Origin: Gemmatimonadota bacterium
GTDB lineage: Bacteria; Gemmatimonadota; Gemmatimonadetes; Gemmatimonadales; Gemmatimonadaceae
Assembly: GCA_016712265.1 (NCBI GenBank)
Contig: JADJRJ010000018.1
Span: 1 to 37,294, forward strand
Length of the DNA: 37,294 bases
Direction of reading: 5' to 3'
A program made the position numbers and the translations under genes. The stretch's first letter is position 1, and each line of letters starts with the position of its first letter. This document shows, in pieces, positions 23,174-30,543 of the stretch. The notes under the pieces were generated by a model that saw nothing but the letters and a program-made list of their open reading frames with translations, searched no databases and was not told the DNA's origin.

Positions 23174-23464
23174 ATGCGCAAGCTCCTCGCTCTCCCCCTC
23201 GCCGTCCCCGCGCTCGCCGCGTGCAACGAACCCCCGTATGCCAAGGTCGACCACGTCACGATCGCCGAGATCGAGGCGTCCAGCGTCGTCGCCGCCATGG
23301 CCCGGCTCGAGCAGAGCCTCGCCCTGTCCGACGAGCTCGTCGGCAGCATCGCCAGGCGGACGGTCACGGCGGTTGCGGATCATCGTGACGTGCCAGCCGC
23401 CGCCGCTCACGTGATGCTCCAGCAGGAGAACTCCGGCTACCCGGTCTTCGAGGTGACGCTGTGA
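23174..23464 (+). CDS. Lipoprotein A
   Basis: A 96-residue protein with a lipoprotein signal peptide (MRKLLALPLAVPALAAC, lipobox LAAC, Cys17). The mature start NEPPYAKVDHVTIAEIEASSV is shared with the lipoprotein at 31750. The rest is helical then variable. AAAGGAA precedes ATG 23174. It would be lipid-anchored outside the cell. Possibly a superinfection-blocking or surface protein; no direct evidence. Confidence 0.75.
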   Translation: MRKLLALPLAVPALAACNEPPYAKVDHVTIAEIEASSVVAAMARLEQSLALSDELVGSIARRTVTAVADHRDVPAAAAHVMLQQENSGYPVFEVTL

Positions 23465-24051
23465 ACCGCCGGCTGCTCCTGATCCCCACGGCCGTCGCCG
23501 CATCGCTCGGCGTCGCCGGCACCGCGATGGCGAACACGTTCACCGCCGACGCCACCTGCGCCGGGATGACGCTGTCGATGCCGCGCACCGAGGACGGCAC
23601 GGTCGTCACGACCCGCCTCGACGGCGCCGTGGTCCGCACCGACACGGTCACGACGTTCGGCTCGCCGGTCGTCTTCACCCTCGCCTCACCGGATCAGACC
23701 CGGCAGCACACGTGGTCGGTCACGATCGACGCCACGTGGTCGGCCGACCAGACCTGGTCTGAGACCGTCCCGGCGTGCGCGGCCGGGACCACGCCGCCGG
23801 TGCCCAGCTCGAGCACGACATCCCCCGCGACGCTTCCGCCCGCGTCGGTCGTGCCGGCGACCACGGTGGGACCGACGTTCCCCCCGCCGTCGAGTTCCAC
23901 CGTGGTCACCATCCCTCGCACGCCGGTCATGACCGAGCCGTTCGAGCTGCCGGCCACCGGCGGCGACACGAGCGGGACGCTCGCGATCGGCGCCGCACTG
24001 GTGGCGGCCGGAAGCGCGGCGGCGCTCATCGCCCGGAGGCGTGCGTCGTGA
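23461..24051 (+). CDS. LPXTG cell-wall-anchored protein
   Basis: A 196-residue secreted protein with a signal peptide (1-24, ending AMA), a compact beta domain (25-105) with two Cys, a Thr/Ser/Pro stalk (110-160), LPATG at 163-167, then a transmembrane helix and RRR tail (to 194). This is the full sortase substrate layout, so host sortase should attach it to peptidoglycan. GTG start overlaps the lipoprotein stop. Phage genes of this type are rare; it could alter the host surface or adsorption. Confidence 0.82.
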   Translation: MNRRLLLIPTAVAASLGVAGTAMANTFTADATCAGMTLSMPRTEDGTVVTTRLDGAVVRTDTVTTFGSPVVFTLASPDQTRQHTWSVTIDATWSADQTWSETVPACAAGTTPPVPSSSTTSPATLPPASVVPATTVGPTFPPPSSSTVVTIPRTPVMTEPFELPATGGDTSGTLAIGAALVAAGSAAALIARRRAS

Positions 24052-24824
24052 GCGCCGATCCGGAAGTGACTCGCGAGATAGGGCCGCAGCCGTACTACGA
24101 CGAGGACGGGATCACGCTCTACCTCGGCGACTGCCGCGAGATCATCCCAGCCCTTGGCCGGACGTTCGATCTGGTGCTCACGGACCCGCCCTACGGCGAC
24201 ACGTGGCTTGACTGGGACCACTGGCCGACGGGGTGGCTGGCCGACATCGACCTCAGCCACCTCACGCGCCAGGTGTGGTGCTTTGGGTCGTTCCGCATGT
24301 TCGTTAACCACGCCCACGAGTTCATCGGCCAGGGCTGGACGCTCGGCCAGGAAGTCGTGTGGGAGAAGCACAACGGCTCGTCGTTCCACGCAGATCGGTT
24401 CAAGCGCGTCCACGAGCTTGCCGTGCACTGGTACCGAGGGCAGTGGTCAACCCTGCAGCTCACGCCCCAGTTTGTGACCGAGGCGACCGCACGCACAGTC
24501 CGCCGCAAGACCGGGCCGCCACACACCGGCCACATCGAGGGCGCCTACCGCTCCGGCGGACCCAAGCTGCAGCGCTCGGTCATCTACTGCCGGTCGATGA
24601 ACGGATCAGCCATCCATCCCACCGAGAAGCCAGCAGGCATCCTCGAACCCCTGATCCGCTACAGCACGGCACCCGGCGACACGGTGCTCGACCCGTTCGG
24701 CGGGTCGTGTTCGACCGCCCGCGCGGCCCGGGCGCTCGGACGCAAGGCGGTCTGCGTTGAAGCTAGCGAGGAGTACCTCGAGCGTGCCGTGGCTGCACTC
24801 GGCCAGGGGGTGCTGGCGCTGTGA
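24048..24824 (+). CDS. Orphan DNA methyltransferase (DPPY type)
   Basis: A 258-residue enzyme with DPPY (46-49, TDPPYGD) near the N-terminus and the SAM-binding motif at about 222 (DPFGGSCSTARAARALGRKA) near the C-terminus, i.e. the beta-class order; NGSAIHPTEKP precedes it. It should methylate adenine N6 or cytosine N4. No restriction partner is nearby, so it may protect phage DNA or act in regulation. GTG 24048. Its first codons carry the shared 29-base element (24057-24085). Confidence 0.88.
   Translation: MSADPEVTREIGPQPYYDEDGITLYLGDCREIIPALGRTFDLVLTDPPYGDTWLDWDHWPTGWLADIDLSHLTRQVWCFGSFRMFVNHAHEFIGQGWTLGQEVVWEKHNGSSFHADRFKRVHELAVHWYRGQWSTLQLTPQFVTEATARTVRRKTGPPHTGHIEGAYRSGGPKLQRSVIYCRSMNGSAIHPTEKPAGILEPLIRYSTAPGDTVLDPFGGSCSTARAARALGRKAVCVEASEEYLERAVAALGQGVLAL
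24057..24085 (+). repeat. 29-base gene-start element, copy 1
   Basis: The sequence starting GATCCGGAAGTGACTCGCGA (24057-24085) is identical over 29 bases to 32215-32243, and the first 22 bases also occur at 29143-29164. In each case it lies in the first codons of an unrelated gene and encodes DPEVTRE. It includes a palindromic CTCGCGAG. Confidence 0.9.
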
Positions 24825-25021
24825 CTGACGATCGTTTCTTGCACGCAACTCGCAGGCGTGAGCGTCGGGCCCGTCTCGCCGTCACCGTCGTGGCGGCCAC
24901 CGTCGCCACCCGCTGGATCTGCGCCGACCTCGCCGTCGCATGGCCCATCCAGGCCGCCAGCGTCGTCGGGTTCGCCGTCCTGTTCACCGGCATCGCCGAG
25001 TTCGTCAGGGGCGAGTCGTGA
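24821..25021 (+). CDS. Small membrane protein
   Basis: A 66-residue protein: basic N-terminus (MTDDRFLHATRRRERRARLA) and two hydrophobic segments (about 20-35 and 40-60, AAVVGFAVLFTGI-like). GTG start in an overlap with the methyltransferase stop. Its first codons share the 15-mer GATCGTTTCTTGCAC (24830-24844) with the gene at 33468. Confidence 0.65.
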   Translation: MTDDRFLHATRRRERRARLAVTVVAATVATRWICADLAVAWPIQAASVVGFAVLFTGIAEFVRGES

Positions 25022-25260
25022 CCGGCTGGCTGATCGTCGCCGTCGTGTTCGTCGGCGTCGCCTTCGCCTTCGCGCTCGCGCAGATGGCGCACATCACGCC
25101 CGACGACGACAGCACCTGCCCCGAGCCGGACGACGTGGCGAAGTTCGCCAGCATCGTCCGCCACTTCGACGACGGCTCGGTCGCCCTCGAGGTCACCGTC
25201 CTCGCCGCTTGCGCCGCCCTGGCGCTCGCCACCTGCGCGCTCGCCGTCGCACTCCCGTAA
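25018..25260 (+). CDS. Small two-helix membrane protein
   Basis: An 80-residue protein with a GTG start (VTGWLIVAVVFVGVAFAFAL; transmembrane helix about 3-23), an acidic loop (HITPDDDSTCPEPDDVA) and a second transmembrane helix (about 55-80, VTVLAACAALALATCALAVA). Function unknown. GTGA overlap with the preceding gene. Confidence 0.65.
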   Translation: MTGWLIVAVVFVGVAFAFALAQMAHITPDDDSTCPEPDDVAKFASIVRHFDDGSVALEVTVLAACAALALATCALAVALP

Positions 25261-25286
25261 CCCCGCCCTCTTCCCCCGGAGGCACC

Positions 25287-25556
25287 ATGCCCGCCCACGT
25301 ACGCCACCTGCGCGTCGCCCCACGCCCGTTCGACTGGGAACGCGACGACGACGCCGTCGAGATCTCCCTCCACCCTGCCGCCTGGTCGCTGCTCGTCCTC
25401 GCCGCTGAACGCTCCGAGGTCACCGGCGCACGCGACATCGCCGCCCAGGTCGCGCTCGAGGTCCGCCGCGTCCAGCACCTCCGCCATCAGGCGGCGATCG
25501 CCGACGCCGAGCACGACTACCGCCACGAGCTTTGCGACCTCCCGGACGGTGCCTGA
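25287..25556 (+). CDS. Helical protein of unknown function
   Basis: An 89-residue protein: PAHVRHLRVAPRPFDWERDD, then helices (SLLVLAAERSEVTGARDIAA, QVALEVRRVQHLRHQAAIAD). CGGAGG precedes ATG 25287. It lies directly upstream of the recombination exonuclease block. Not recognised. Confidence 0.6.
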   Translation: MPAHVRHLRVAPRPFDWERDDDAVEISLHPAAWSLLVLAAERSEVTGARDIAAQVALEVRRVQHLRHQAAIADAEHDYRHELCDLPDGA

Positions 25557-25729
25557 TGCGCACCACCGGCTCCACCAAGGTCGTTCACGACCGGGACGGC
25601 AACCCCTGGCTCGTCGTCGGCACCGCCGACGGCTACGAAGCCCACCGCCTGCAGGTCACCGAACGCCACCTCTTCGACCGCTCGTGGCAGGCCGTCCAGT
25701 TCGCCGTCTATTTCAAGGCAGAGTCGTGA
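25556..25729 (+). CDS. Small protein of unknown function
   Basis: A 57-residue protein (MRTTGSTKVVHDRDGNPWLV; ERHLFDRSWQAVQFAVYFKA). It is a small beta-type protein coupled by ATGA overlaps on both sides to its neighbours. Not recognised. Confidence 0.6.
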   Translation: MRTTGSTKVVHDRDGNPWLVVGTADGYEAHRLQVTERHLFDRSWQAVQFAVYFKAES

Positions 25730-27402
25730 TGGCGATCTCCGCAGGACCCCCCGATGGCACCATCCAGCGCGGTCGCGGCGGCTTCCTCCGCAACACCCAG
25801 GACGTCCCGTTCGTCACCGATCCGACCGGTGCCGTCGTCAAGGGTGGCGCTCGCAAGGGGGAACCCAAGCGCCTCGCCTACGGCTCACCGTCAAGTCGAG
25901 GCAAGCAGATCGAGAACGTTCACAACCTGCTCAAGTGGGGCGAGCGTCGCATCGTCCTCGGTCTCGGACTCGACCTCGCGCTCATCGCCGACTGCGCGCG
26001 CGTTGCGCAGCTTGACCCTGAATCCGACGAGTACCGCGAGGCCGCTGACCGCGTGGTCGTGCGCGCCAAGGAGGCGGCGCAGGCGAACCTTGCAGCCGAT
26101 CGCGGCACGCACGTCCACTCGCTGCTCGAAGCAGTCGAGGAAGGGCGCGACTGGGTGCACCTCGCTGAGCGTGGCGAGATCGTCGGCATCCCGGTCGACG
26201 TGCAGCACCGCCTGGCCGCTGCGTGGCGCGCCATGCTCGACCGCAATGGACTGACCGTGCTCGTCACCGAGGCCTCGTGCGTCGATGACGCCTGGCGCCT
26301 CGCAGGCACCCTCGACAACATCGTGCGCTGCACCAAGCCGCTCCGGTTCGCGCTGGTCACCGGCGAGGTCGTCGTCATCCCGGCCGACACCGTGCTGATC
26401 CTCGACAAGAAGACGTCGAAGAAGCGCCTCGGTCGTGACGGGTCCGTGCAGTGGTGGTCGTCGTACGCGATCCAGATCGCGAGCTACGCCCAGTCAGTCC
26501 CGTACGACACCGAGACCGAGACCCGCGGCGAATGGCCATGGCCGATCGACCAGACGCACGCGCTGATCGGGCACATCGACGTCGACGCCGCAGTCGCCGG
26601 CGCGCCGCCCGAGCAGATCTGCACCCTCGTGTGCGTCGACCTCACCGCCGGCCGCGAGCACGGCGGCGCCACCGTCGTGCAGGCCAAGACGTGGGAGGAA
26701 CGGCGCGACGTGTTCAGCGTCGCCCAGCTCGCGTCAAGGACGACGGCCGCGCCGAGGCGGCGCGACGACGAGATCGCTGTTCCCGACGGGGTCGTGGAGG
26801 GCCCCGAGGTCGAGCAGCCGGCCGCCGGGGGCGTTGGGACCCCGGCGGCCACCATCGCGAGCCAGGCAGCGGACGCGCCGGGTGACGCACACGCGAGCAC
26901 CGGGACGACCCTGGATCACGCCGCCCCGGTGCTCGCGTCACCCGACGAAGGCGAACCGGCCGACGCTGACGCCGTCGGCGCGCTGCGCATCCGCTACGCC
27001 GCGCTCCCGAAGACGGTCCGCTCCGGCTGGCTGAAGCAACTCGCCGAACAGGCCGTCCGTGGACGCAACGGCCGCAACCGCGTCCCGTACCTCCTCACCG
27101 GCGACGACGGCCGACACACGATCCGCCGGTTCGAGATCACCCGCGGGCTCGTCATGCTCGCCGAGGCCGACATCGTCGACGACGACTTCCTCCGGGCGAT
27201 CGTCGGCAACGTCCTCGGCGTCACCGCCTGGGACAGCTACCTCGACCCCGGCCAAGTCGTCGGCCTCCTCGACGCCCGCACCGCCGTCAGGTTCGCCCAG
27301 CTGTGCGAACTCGCAGCGGCAGGGGGAGCCGTCGCTCACGTCGACTCCGCCACCGGGCGCGTCCACCTGACCTTCCCCGATCTCGCCGCCCGCGCGGCCT
27401 GA
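25729..27402 (+). CDS. Cas4/RecB-like PD-(D/E)XK exonuclease
   Basis: A 557-residue protein. Residues about 100-330 form a PD-(D/E)XK nuclease: GTHVH (His128 region), EASCVDDAWRLAGTLDNI (Glu181, Asp196), LILDKKTSKK (Asp226 ... Lys228) and YAIQIASYAQ (Gln249). These are the marks of the Cas4/RecB-type 5'-3' exonucleases of actinophages, used in recombination. A Pro/Ala/Glu-rich linker (about 340-415) leads to a C-terminal domain (SGWLKQLAEQAVRGRNGRNR; DDDFLRAIVGNVLGVTAWDS). Bases 26730-26763 are an exact copy of part of the RuvC gene in another frame. Confidence 0.82.
   Translation: MAISAGPPDGTIQRGRGGFLRNTQDVPFVTDPTGAVVKGGARKGEPKRLAYGSPSSRGKQIENVHNLLKWGERRIVLGLGLDLALIADCARVAQLDPESDEYREAADRVVVRAKEAAQANLAADRGTHVHSLLEAVEEGRDWVHLAERGEIVGIPVDVQHRLAAAWRAMLDRNGLTVLVTEASCVDDAWRLAGTLDNIVRCTKPLRFALVTGEVVVIPADTVLILDKKTSKKRLGRDGSVQWWSSYAIQIASYAQSVPYDTETETRGEWPWPIDQTHALIGHIDVDAAVAGAPPEQICTLVCVDLTAGREHGGATVVQAKTWEERRDVFSVAQLASRTTAAPRRRDDEIAVPDGVVEGPEVEQPAAGGVGTPAATIASQAADAPGDAHASTGTTLDHAAPVLASPDEGEPADADAVGALRIRYAALPKTVRSGWLKQLAEQAVRGRNGRNRVPYLLTGDDGRHTIRRFEITRGLVMLAEADIVDDDFLRAIVGNVLGVTAWDSYLDPGQVVGLLDARTAVRFAQLCELAAAGGAVAHVDSATGRVHLTFPDLAARAA
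26730..26763 (+). repeat. 34-base exact repeat shared with the RuvC gene
   Basis: The 34 bases beginning CGCGTCAAGGACGACGG are identical to 30974-31007. Here they are read in a different frame (giving ASRTTAAPRRR) than in the RuvC gene (RVKDDGRAEAA), and they sit where the nuclease core ends and the linker begins. Confidence 0.9.
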
Positions 27403-27444
27403 ACCCACCCACGCCCCCAGGGGCATCACACCAAGGAGGGCCAA

Positions 27445-28194
27445 GTGGCCATCTCAGCAGACACCGGCGGCGGGGGCACCCCGTTCGCCAAGCTCCTCAA
27501 CCTCGGCGACGAGCTCGAGGGCGCACTCGCATCGAAGCCGCGCGAGTGCGTGCGCGAACAGCGCGAGTTCGGCAAGGACGAGGTGAAGCTCCGCAACGGC
27601 AAGCCCGTCAAGGAGGAGATCCTCTGGCTCGTCGCCATGCCCGGCACCACCGCCGTCACCGGCAAGGACGACGACCACAGCCCGATCGAACCGCTCGACG
27701 TCGTCCTGTTCGCCGTCTCCGGCTACCGCTGGGGTCAGGTCATCAACGCCCGCAAGGCCCTCCCCGCGGCGAACGGGTTCAAGGCCGGCGAATCGGCCTC
27801 GGGCGACGTCTACCGGATCCGGCTCGTCGGCTGGTCCGCCGAGACCGAGAACCCGGCGGCGGCCGAGAAGGCCGGCTTCACCGTCGTCGACGGCCGGATC
27901 GTGCTCCGCTCGCAGGAGGACAAGGACAACTATGTCCTCGCCCAGTCCCGCCGTGGTGGCAACACGAACGCGGCGAAGGACGTCGAGATCACGATCCGCC
28001 GCCCGGGCCCGGCCGACAAGGCGTACGAGCAGCGCGCTGACGAGGTGTTTCTCGACGCCCCGTGGAAGAAGGTCGCCGTCGGCGTCGGCGGTGTTTCGGC
28101 GGCTAACGACCCGGCGGACGACGAGCCGTTCCTCGACGTCGTCCAGGGCTATCGGTCCTTCCGCAACATGGCGGTCTCGGAGCCGTGGCTCTGA
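27445..28194 (+). CDS. Protein downstream of the exonuclease (possible ssDNA-binding/recombination role)
   Basis: A 249-residue protein with a GTG start preceded by AAGGAGGG. It contains a beta-rich part (EEILWLVAMPGTTAVTGKDD; PLDVVLFAVSGYRWGQVINA) and basic stretches (RSQEDKDNYVLAQSRRGGNT). No motif proves a function. Directly after a Cas4/RecB-like exonuclease one expects a single-strand-binding or annealing partner, so that is the inference. Confidence 0.6.
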   Translation: MAISADTGGGGTPFAKLLNLGDELEGALASKPRECVREQREFGKDEVKLRNGKPVKEEILWLVAMPGTTAVTGKDDDHSPIEPLDVVLFAVSGYRWGQVINARKALPAANGFKAGESASGDVYRIRLVGWSAETENPAAAEKAGFTVVDGRIVLRSQEDKDNYVLAQSRRGGNTNAAKDVEITIRRPGPADKAYEQRADEVFLDAPWKKVAVGVGGVSAANDPADDEPFLDVVQGYRSFRNMAVSEPWL

Positions 28195-28319
28195 CCCCCG
28201 CCCGCGTCGTCGCCCGCCTGCTCGCGAACGTCGAGCAGGCGGGCGGGTGCGTCGTCACCCTCTACAGCGTGGGCAGCCACGGCTACGGCCAGAGCTCGAC
28301 GGCGTGTGGGGCGGGATGA
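28185..28319 (+). CDS. Possible small protein, coupled
   Basis: A 44-residue frame (GTG 28185: VALTPARVVARLLANVEQAG, then GCVVTLYSVGSHGYGQSSTA). It overlaps the preceding stop and the next ATG. It spans a 14-bp inverted repeat (28211-28245), so part of the apparent coding may instead be regulatory. The VARLLANVEQAGG stretch looks like a real helix. Confidence 0.45.
   Translation: MALTPARVVARLLANVEQAGGCVVTLYSVGSHGYGQSSTACGAG
28211..28245 (+). promoter_or_regulatory. 14-bp inverted repeat upstream of WhiB
   Basis: Perfect arms CGCCCGCCTGCTCG (28211-28224) and its complement (28232-28245) around a 7-base loop. It could be an attenuator or partial terminator between the exonuclease block and the WhiB gene, or a side effect of coding sequence. 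Confidence 0.5.
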
Positions 28320-28375
28320 CGACCGAGCAGCGCCGACCGCTGCTCGGCACCAAGCCGAAGCAGGTGCCCGCATGA
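28316..28375 (+). CDS. Possible 19-residue micropeptide
   Basis: MTTEQRRPLLGTKPKQVPA, with overlaps GATGA at the start and ATGA with the WhiB gene at the end. It may act only to couple translation into WhiB. Too short to be certain. Confidence 0.3.
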   Translation: MTTEQRRPLLGTKPKQVPA

Positions 28376-28752
28376 CCATCCTGCCGTGGCAGGACAGCGC
28401 CGCCTGCATCGGCGCCGACACAGCGATCTTCTTCCCCGAATCCGGCGACCCCGTCGGCCCGGCCAAGGCGATCTGCCGTGCCTGCCCCGTGCGCGAGCAG
28501 TGTCTCGCCGACGCCCTCGAGCGCGGCGAAGTACACGGGGTGTGGGGCGGCCTCTCCGCGAAGGAGCGGCGCAAGTACCGCCGCCAGCACGGGCTCCTCA
28601 GGAAGCCCGGCGGACAGCCCCAGCCGATCAGCCACGGCACCAACGGCGGCTACCACACGCACCGTCGGCGCGGCCAGCAGCCGTGCGACGCGTGTTCCCA
28701 GGCGCACATCCGCTACCAGCGGGCCCGCCGCGAAGGCGGGGACGCCGCATGA
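28372..28752 (+). CDS. WhiB-family iron-sulfur protein with extra Cys/His tail
   Basis: A 126-residue protein. Residues 1-75 are a WhiB domain: Cys12, then CRACPVREQC (Cys35, 38, 44) binding a [4Fe-4S] cluster, GVWGG (56-60) and a basic C-terminus (ERRKYRR). WhiB proteins bind sigma factors or DNA and control transcription in actinobacteria; phage copies can inhibit host regulators. Residues 88-126 add a separate motif (GTNGGYHTHRRRGQQPCDAC...RYQR), a zinc-like element seen in other actinobacterial proteins. ATG 28372. Confidence 0.85.
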   Translation: MTILPWQDSAACIGADTAIFFPESGDPVGPAKAICRACPVREQCLADALERGEVHGVWGGLSAKERRKYRRQHGLLRKPGGQPQPISHGTNGGYHTHRRRGQQPCDACSQAHIRYQRARREGGDAA

Positions 28753-28916
28753 ACATCTCACCGCGAGAGGCCCTCACCAAAGAGGCGTACGACGAACTCG
28801 TCGACCGTCTCGGCCGGCCACCGTCCTGGCCACCGCTCGGCAAACGCAAGCCCGGCCACGGCCCGGACAACGCCGTCGCCACCAACCGGCAATCGACCGA
28901 AGGAACGAACCGATGA
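28749..28916 (+). CDS. Small protein of unknown function
   Basis: A 55-residue protein (MNISPREALTKEAYDELVDR; LGRPPSWPPLGKRKPGHGPD). One helix then a Pro/Gly-rich tail. Coupled to WhiB by an ATGA overlap. Not recognised. Confidence 0.6.
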   Translation: MNISPREALTKEAYDELVDRLGRPPSWPPLGKRKPGHGPDNAVATNRQSTEGTNR

Positions 28917-29140
28917 CCACCATGGCCGAGTACGAGGAAGCCGTCGCCAACGGCGACACCATCTGCCAGTGCGGCTACCGCGAGAGCCAGCACGGGCCGA
29001 ACCACCCCGCCCCGGACTCGCACAACCCGAGCCAGTGCAACAACCGCCGGTTCGTCCGCTCGGGCTCGTTCAACGAGGCCGTGCTGCTCCACCGCGAGCA
29101 CGTCGAGCCGACCCTGTTCGAAGGCGAGGGCGCGGCATGA
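28913..29140 (+). CDS. Small Cys/His protein
   Basis: A 75-residue protein (MTTMAEYEEAVANGDTICQC). Cys18, Cys20 and a later Cys, with several His (ESQHGPNHPAPDSHNPSQCN), suggest a metal site. The tail is acidic (EHVEPTLFEGEGAA). Translation-coupled on both sides. Not recognised. Confidence 0.6.
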   Translation: MTTMAEYEEAVANGDTICQCGYRESQHGPNHPAPDSHNPSQCNNRRFVRSGSFNEAVLLHREHVEPTLFEGEGAA

Positions 29141-29385
29141 GCGATCCGGAAGTGACTCGCGAGAAACCCGCTGTGGACAACGAGCCATCCGAGGTCGACG
29201 TGAAGGTCGATGCTGCGCTCGGCGACCTGGTCCGCTGCGCCTACCACGACCGCTGGCTGCGCGCGCGACTCCAGATCGTGGAGGACCACATCAACGACCT
29301 GCGTTGCGAGAACGCGCAACTGCGCGGCGACCTAGGCGCGGCCTACTGCCGCATGGACGACATGGAAGGACTGAACGATGACTGA
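29137..29385 (+). CDS. Small coiled-coil protein with the shared N-terminal tag
   Basis: An 82-residue protein beginning MSDPEVTREKPAVDNEP. The DPEVTRE tag is the one encoded by the 29-base element. The rest is helical (LRARLQIVEDHINDLRCENA, QLRGDLGAAYCRMDDMEG), probably a short coiled coil. TGTGGACAA (29172-29180) near the start matches a DnaA box but here simply encodes VDN. Confidence 0.6.
   Translation: MSDPEVTREKPAVDNEPSEVDVKVDAALGDLVRCAYHDRWLRARLQIVEDHINDLRCENAQLRGDLGAAYCRMDDMEGLNDD
29143..29164 (+). repeat. Gene-start element, copy 2 (22 bases)
   Basis: The first 22 bases of the element at 24057 and 32215 (GATCCGGAAGTGACTCGCGA and two more) lie two codons into this gene, encoding DPEVTRE. 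Confidence 0.85.
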
Positions 29386-29647
29386 CGAGAATCACGAACT
29401 GCCGAACATCCTCGGCGAGGACCTGGGCTACCTGCTCGGCTGGGTTGCGCTCGGCGAGACGCTGGGTGATGACGACGGCGAAGAAGCAGCCCGCGCGATG
29501 GGTGAAGCGATCGTCGGCTGTGAAGAGATGCAGGCGATCAAGGCCGTGCTGCGGCGCGCCTACTGGCAATACCCCATCAACGTTCGCAAGACGATCATGA
29601 AGCGGGATGGCCTGCCTGACGTCGTCGTCAAGTGGGTGCTGTCGTGA
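29378..29647 (+). CDS. Small acidic protein of unknown function
   Basis: An 89-residue acidic protein (MTDENHELPNILGEDLGYLL; DDDGEEAARAMGEAIVGCEE) with a helix at the end (AVLRRAYWQYPINVRKTIMK). It overlaps the preceding gene by eight bases. Not recognised. Confidence 0.6.
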   Translation: MTDENHELPNILGEDLGYLLGWVALGETLGDDDGEEAARAMGEAIVGCEEMQAIKAVLRRAYWQYPINVRKTIMKRDGLPDVVVKWVLS

Positions 29648-29922
29648 TGCTCAGCGCAACCGGCAAGTGCCACACCTGCGGCAACGAATCGTGGGTCGAT
29701 GAGTGCGCTGAGTGCTGGAAGGCCCGCCAGTACGAGCAGCGCACGTTCCTCGACCTCAAGGGAGCGCTGGAGCGGCTCTGCCGTGCACAAACACATCTCC
29801 CCGATCACTGGCGTTCCGACGCCCAACAGGCCATCAACATCGTGCAGGAGATCGGCTCGTCCGTCTGCCCTGACTCCTGGTCGAAGCATGACCAACCCGA
29901 GCACCCGGAGGCGACGCCGTGA
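29647..29922 (+). CDS. Small zinc-ribbon protein
   Basis: A 91-residue protein with CHTCG (residues 8-12) and CAEC (20-23), a zinc-ribbon pattern, then a helical part (ALERLCRAQTHLPDHWRSDA). One of several zinc-ribbon small proteins in this operon. TGATG start coupling. Confidence 0.62.
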   Translation: MLSATGKCHTCGNESWVDECAECWKARQYEQRTFLDLKGALERLCRAQTHLPDHWRSDAQQAINIVQEIGSSVCPDSWSKHDQPEHPEATP

Positions 29923-30254
29923 GCGTGCTCGGAGCGGGGTTCTATGGCCCGACGGAGGGCGAGAAGAAGCGGAAGGCTGTCGCGGACGCAGCGCGGAAGA
30001 TGGCCAAGGTCATCGAGGAACTGCCGAACACCTCCGACGAGGAGAAGGCGGAACTCAAGAAGGACCTGCACAACATCGGCGTGAACGCCCTGTCGACCGT
30101 CGACCACGGCTATTGCGATGCGTGCGGCAAGTGCACCGTGGTCACGGATGTGTGGATCGACCGCACCCCGATGACCCTCTGCCAGCCGTGCGTGTTGGAC
30201 GCACTCACCGCCGAAGGTGAGCAGCTCGGCCACTACTGGGAGATCGAGACATGA
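29919..30254 (+). CDS. Small zinc-ribbon protein with coiled coil
   Basis: A 111-residue protein (GTG start). The N-terminal half is a basic coiled coil (EGEKKRKAVADAARKMAKVI); the C-terminal half has CDACGKC and LCQPC (a treble-clef/zinc-ribbon pair). DNA or protein binding is plausible; function unknown. Confidence 0.62.
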   Translation: MSVLGAGFYGPTEGEKKRKAVADAARKMAKVIEELPNTSDEEKAELKKDLHNIGVNALSTVDHGYCDACGKCTVVTDVWIDRTPMTLCQPCVLDALTAEGEQLGHYWEIET

Positions 30255-30469
30255 CCACACCACAGATGGACTGGCTTGACGATGAGCGACGTCGGTCTCG
30301 CAACGCCACCCCGTGGCTACCGCCGCTTTCGTGCGACCCCCGCCTCGTGTCAGTCCCGAGGGTCGGCGGGCTCGTCACGCACTACATCGTCCGTAACGGC
30401 CCGGGCGGCATGGCGTTCACCTACGACGATCTGCGTGACGCCCTGGTCGACCTTGGCCGTGGGTCGTGA
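30251..30469 (+). CDS. Small protein of unknown function
   Basis: A 72-residue protein (MTTPQMDWLDDERRRSRNAT; GGLVTHYIVRNGPGGMAFTY; DDLRDALVDLGRGS). An alpha/beta small domain. Coupled by ATGA. Not recognised. Confidence 0.6.
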   Translation: MTTPQMDWLDDERRRSRNATPWLPPLSCDPRLVSVPRVGGLVTHYIVRNGPGGMAFTYDDLRDALVDLGRGS

Positions 30470-30543
30470 TCGACGGCATCAATGTGCCGCAGACCCACGC
30501 CACGATCACCCTCCGACCTGTGGAGAACTCCGATGGCGAATGA
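30466..30543 (+). CDS. Possible 25-residue coupling peptide
   Basis: A GTG-start frame (VIDGINVPQTHATITLRPVE, then NSDGE) overlapping the preceding stop and running into the RuvC gene start. It may be a translated leader that couples the two genes. Low certainty. Confidence 0.3.
   Translation: MIDGINVPQTHATITLRPVENSDGE

Noticed and set aside
25729..27402. Cas4 as part of a CRISPR system
   Set aside because: No cas1/cas2, no repeats-spacers array anywhere in the window; the gene fits the phage recombination exonuclease family.
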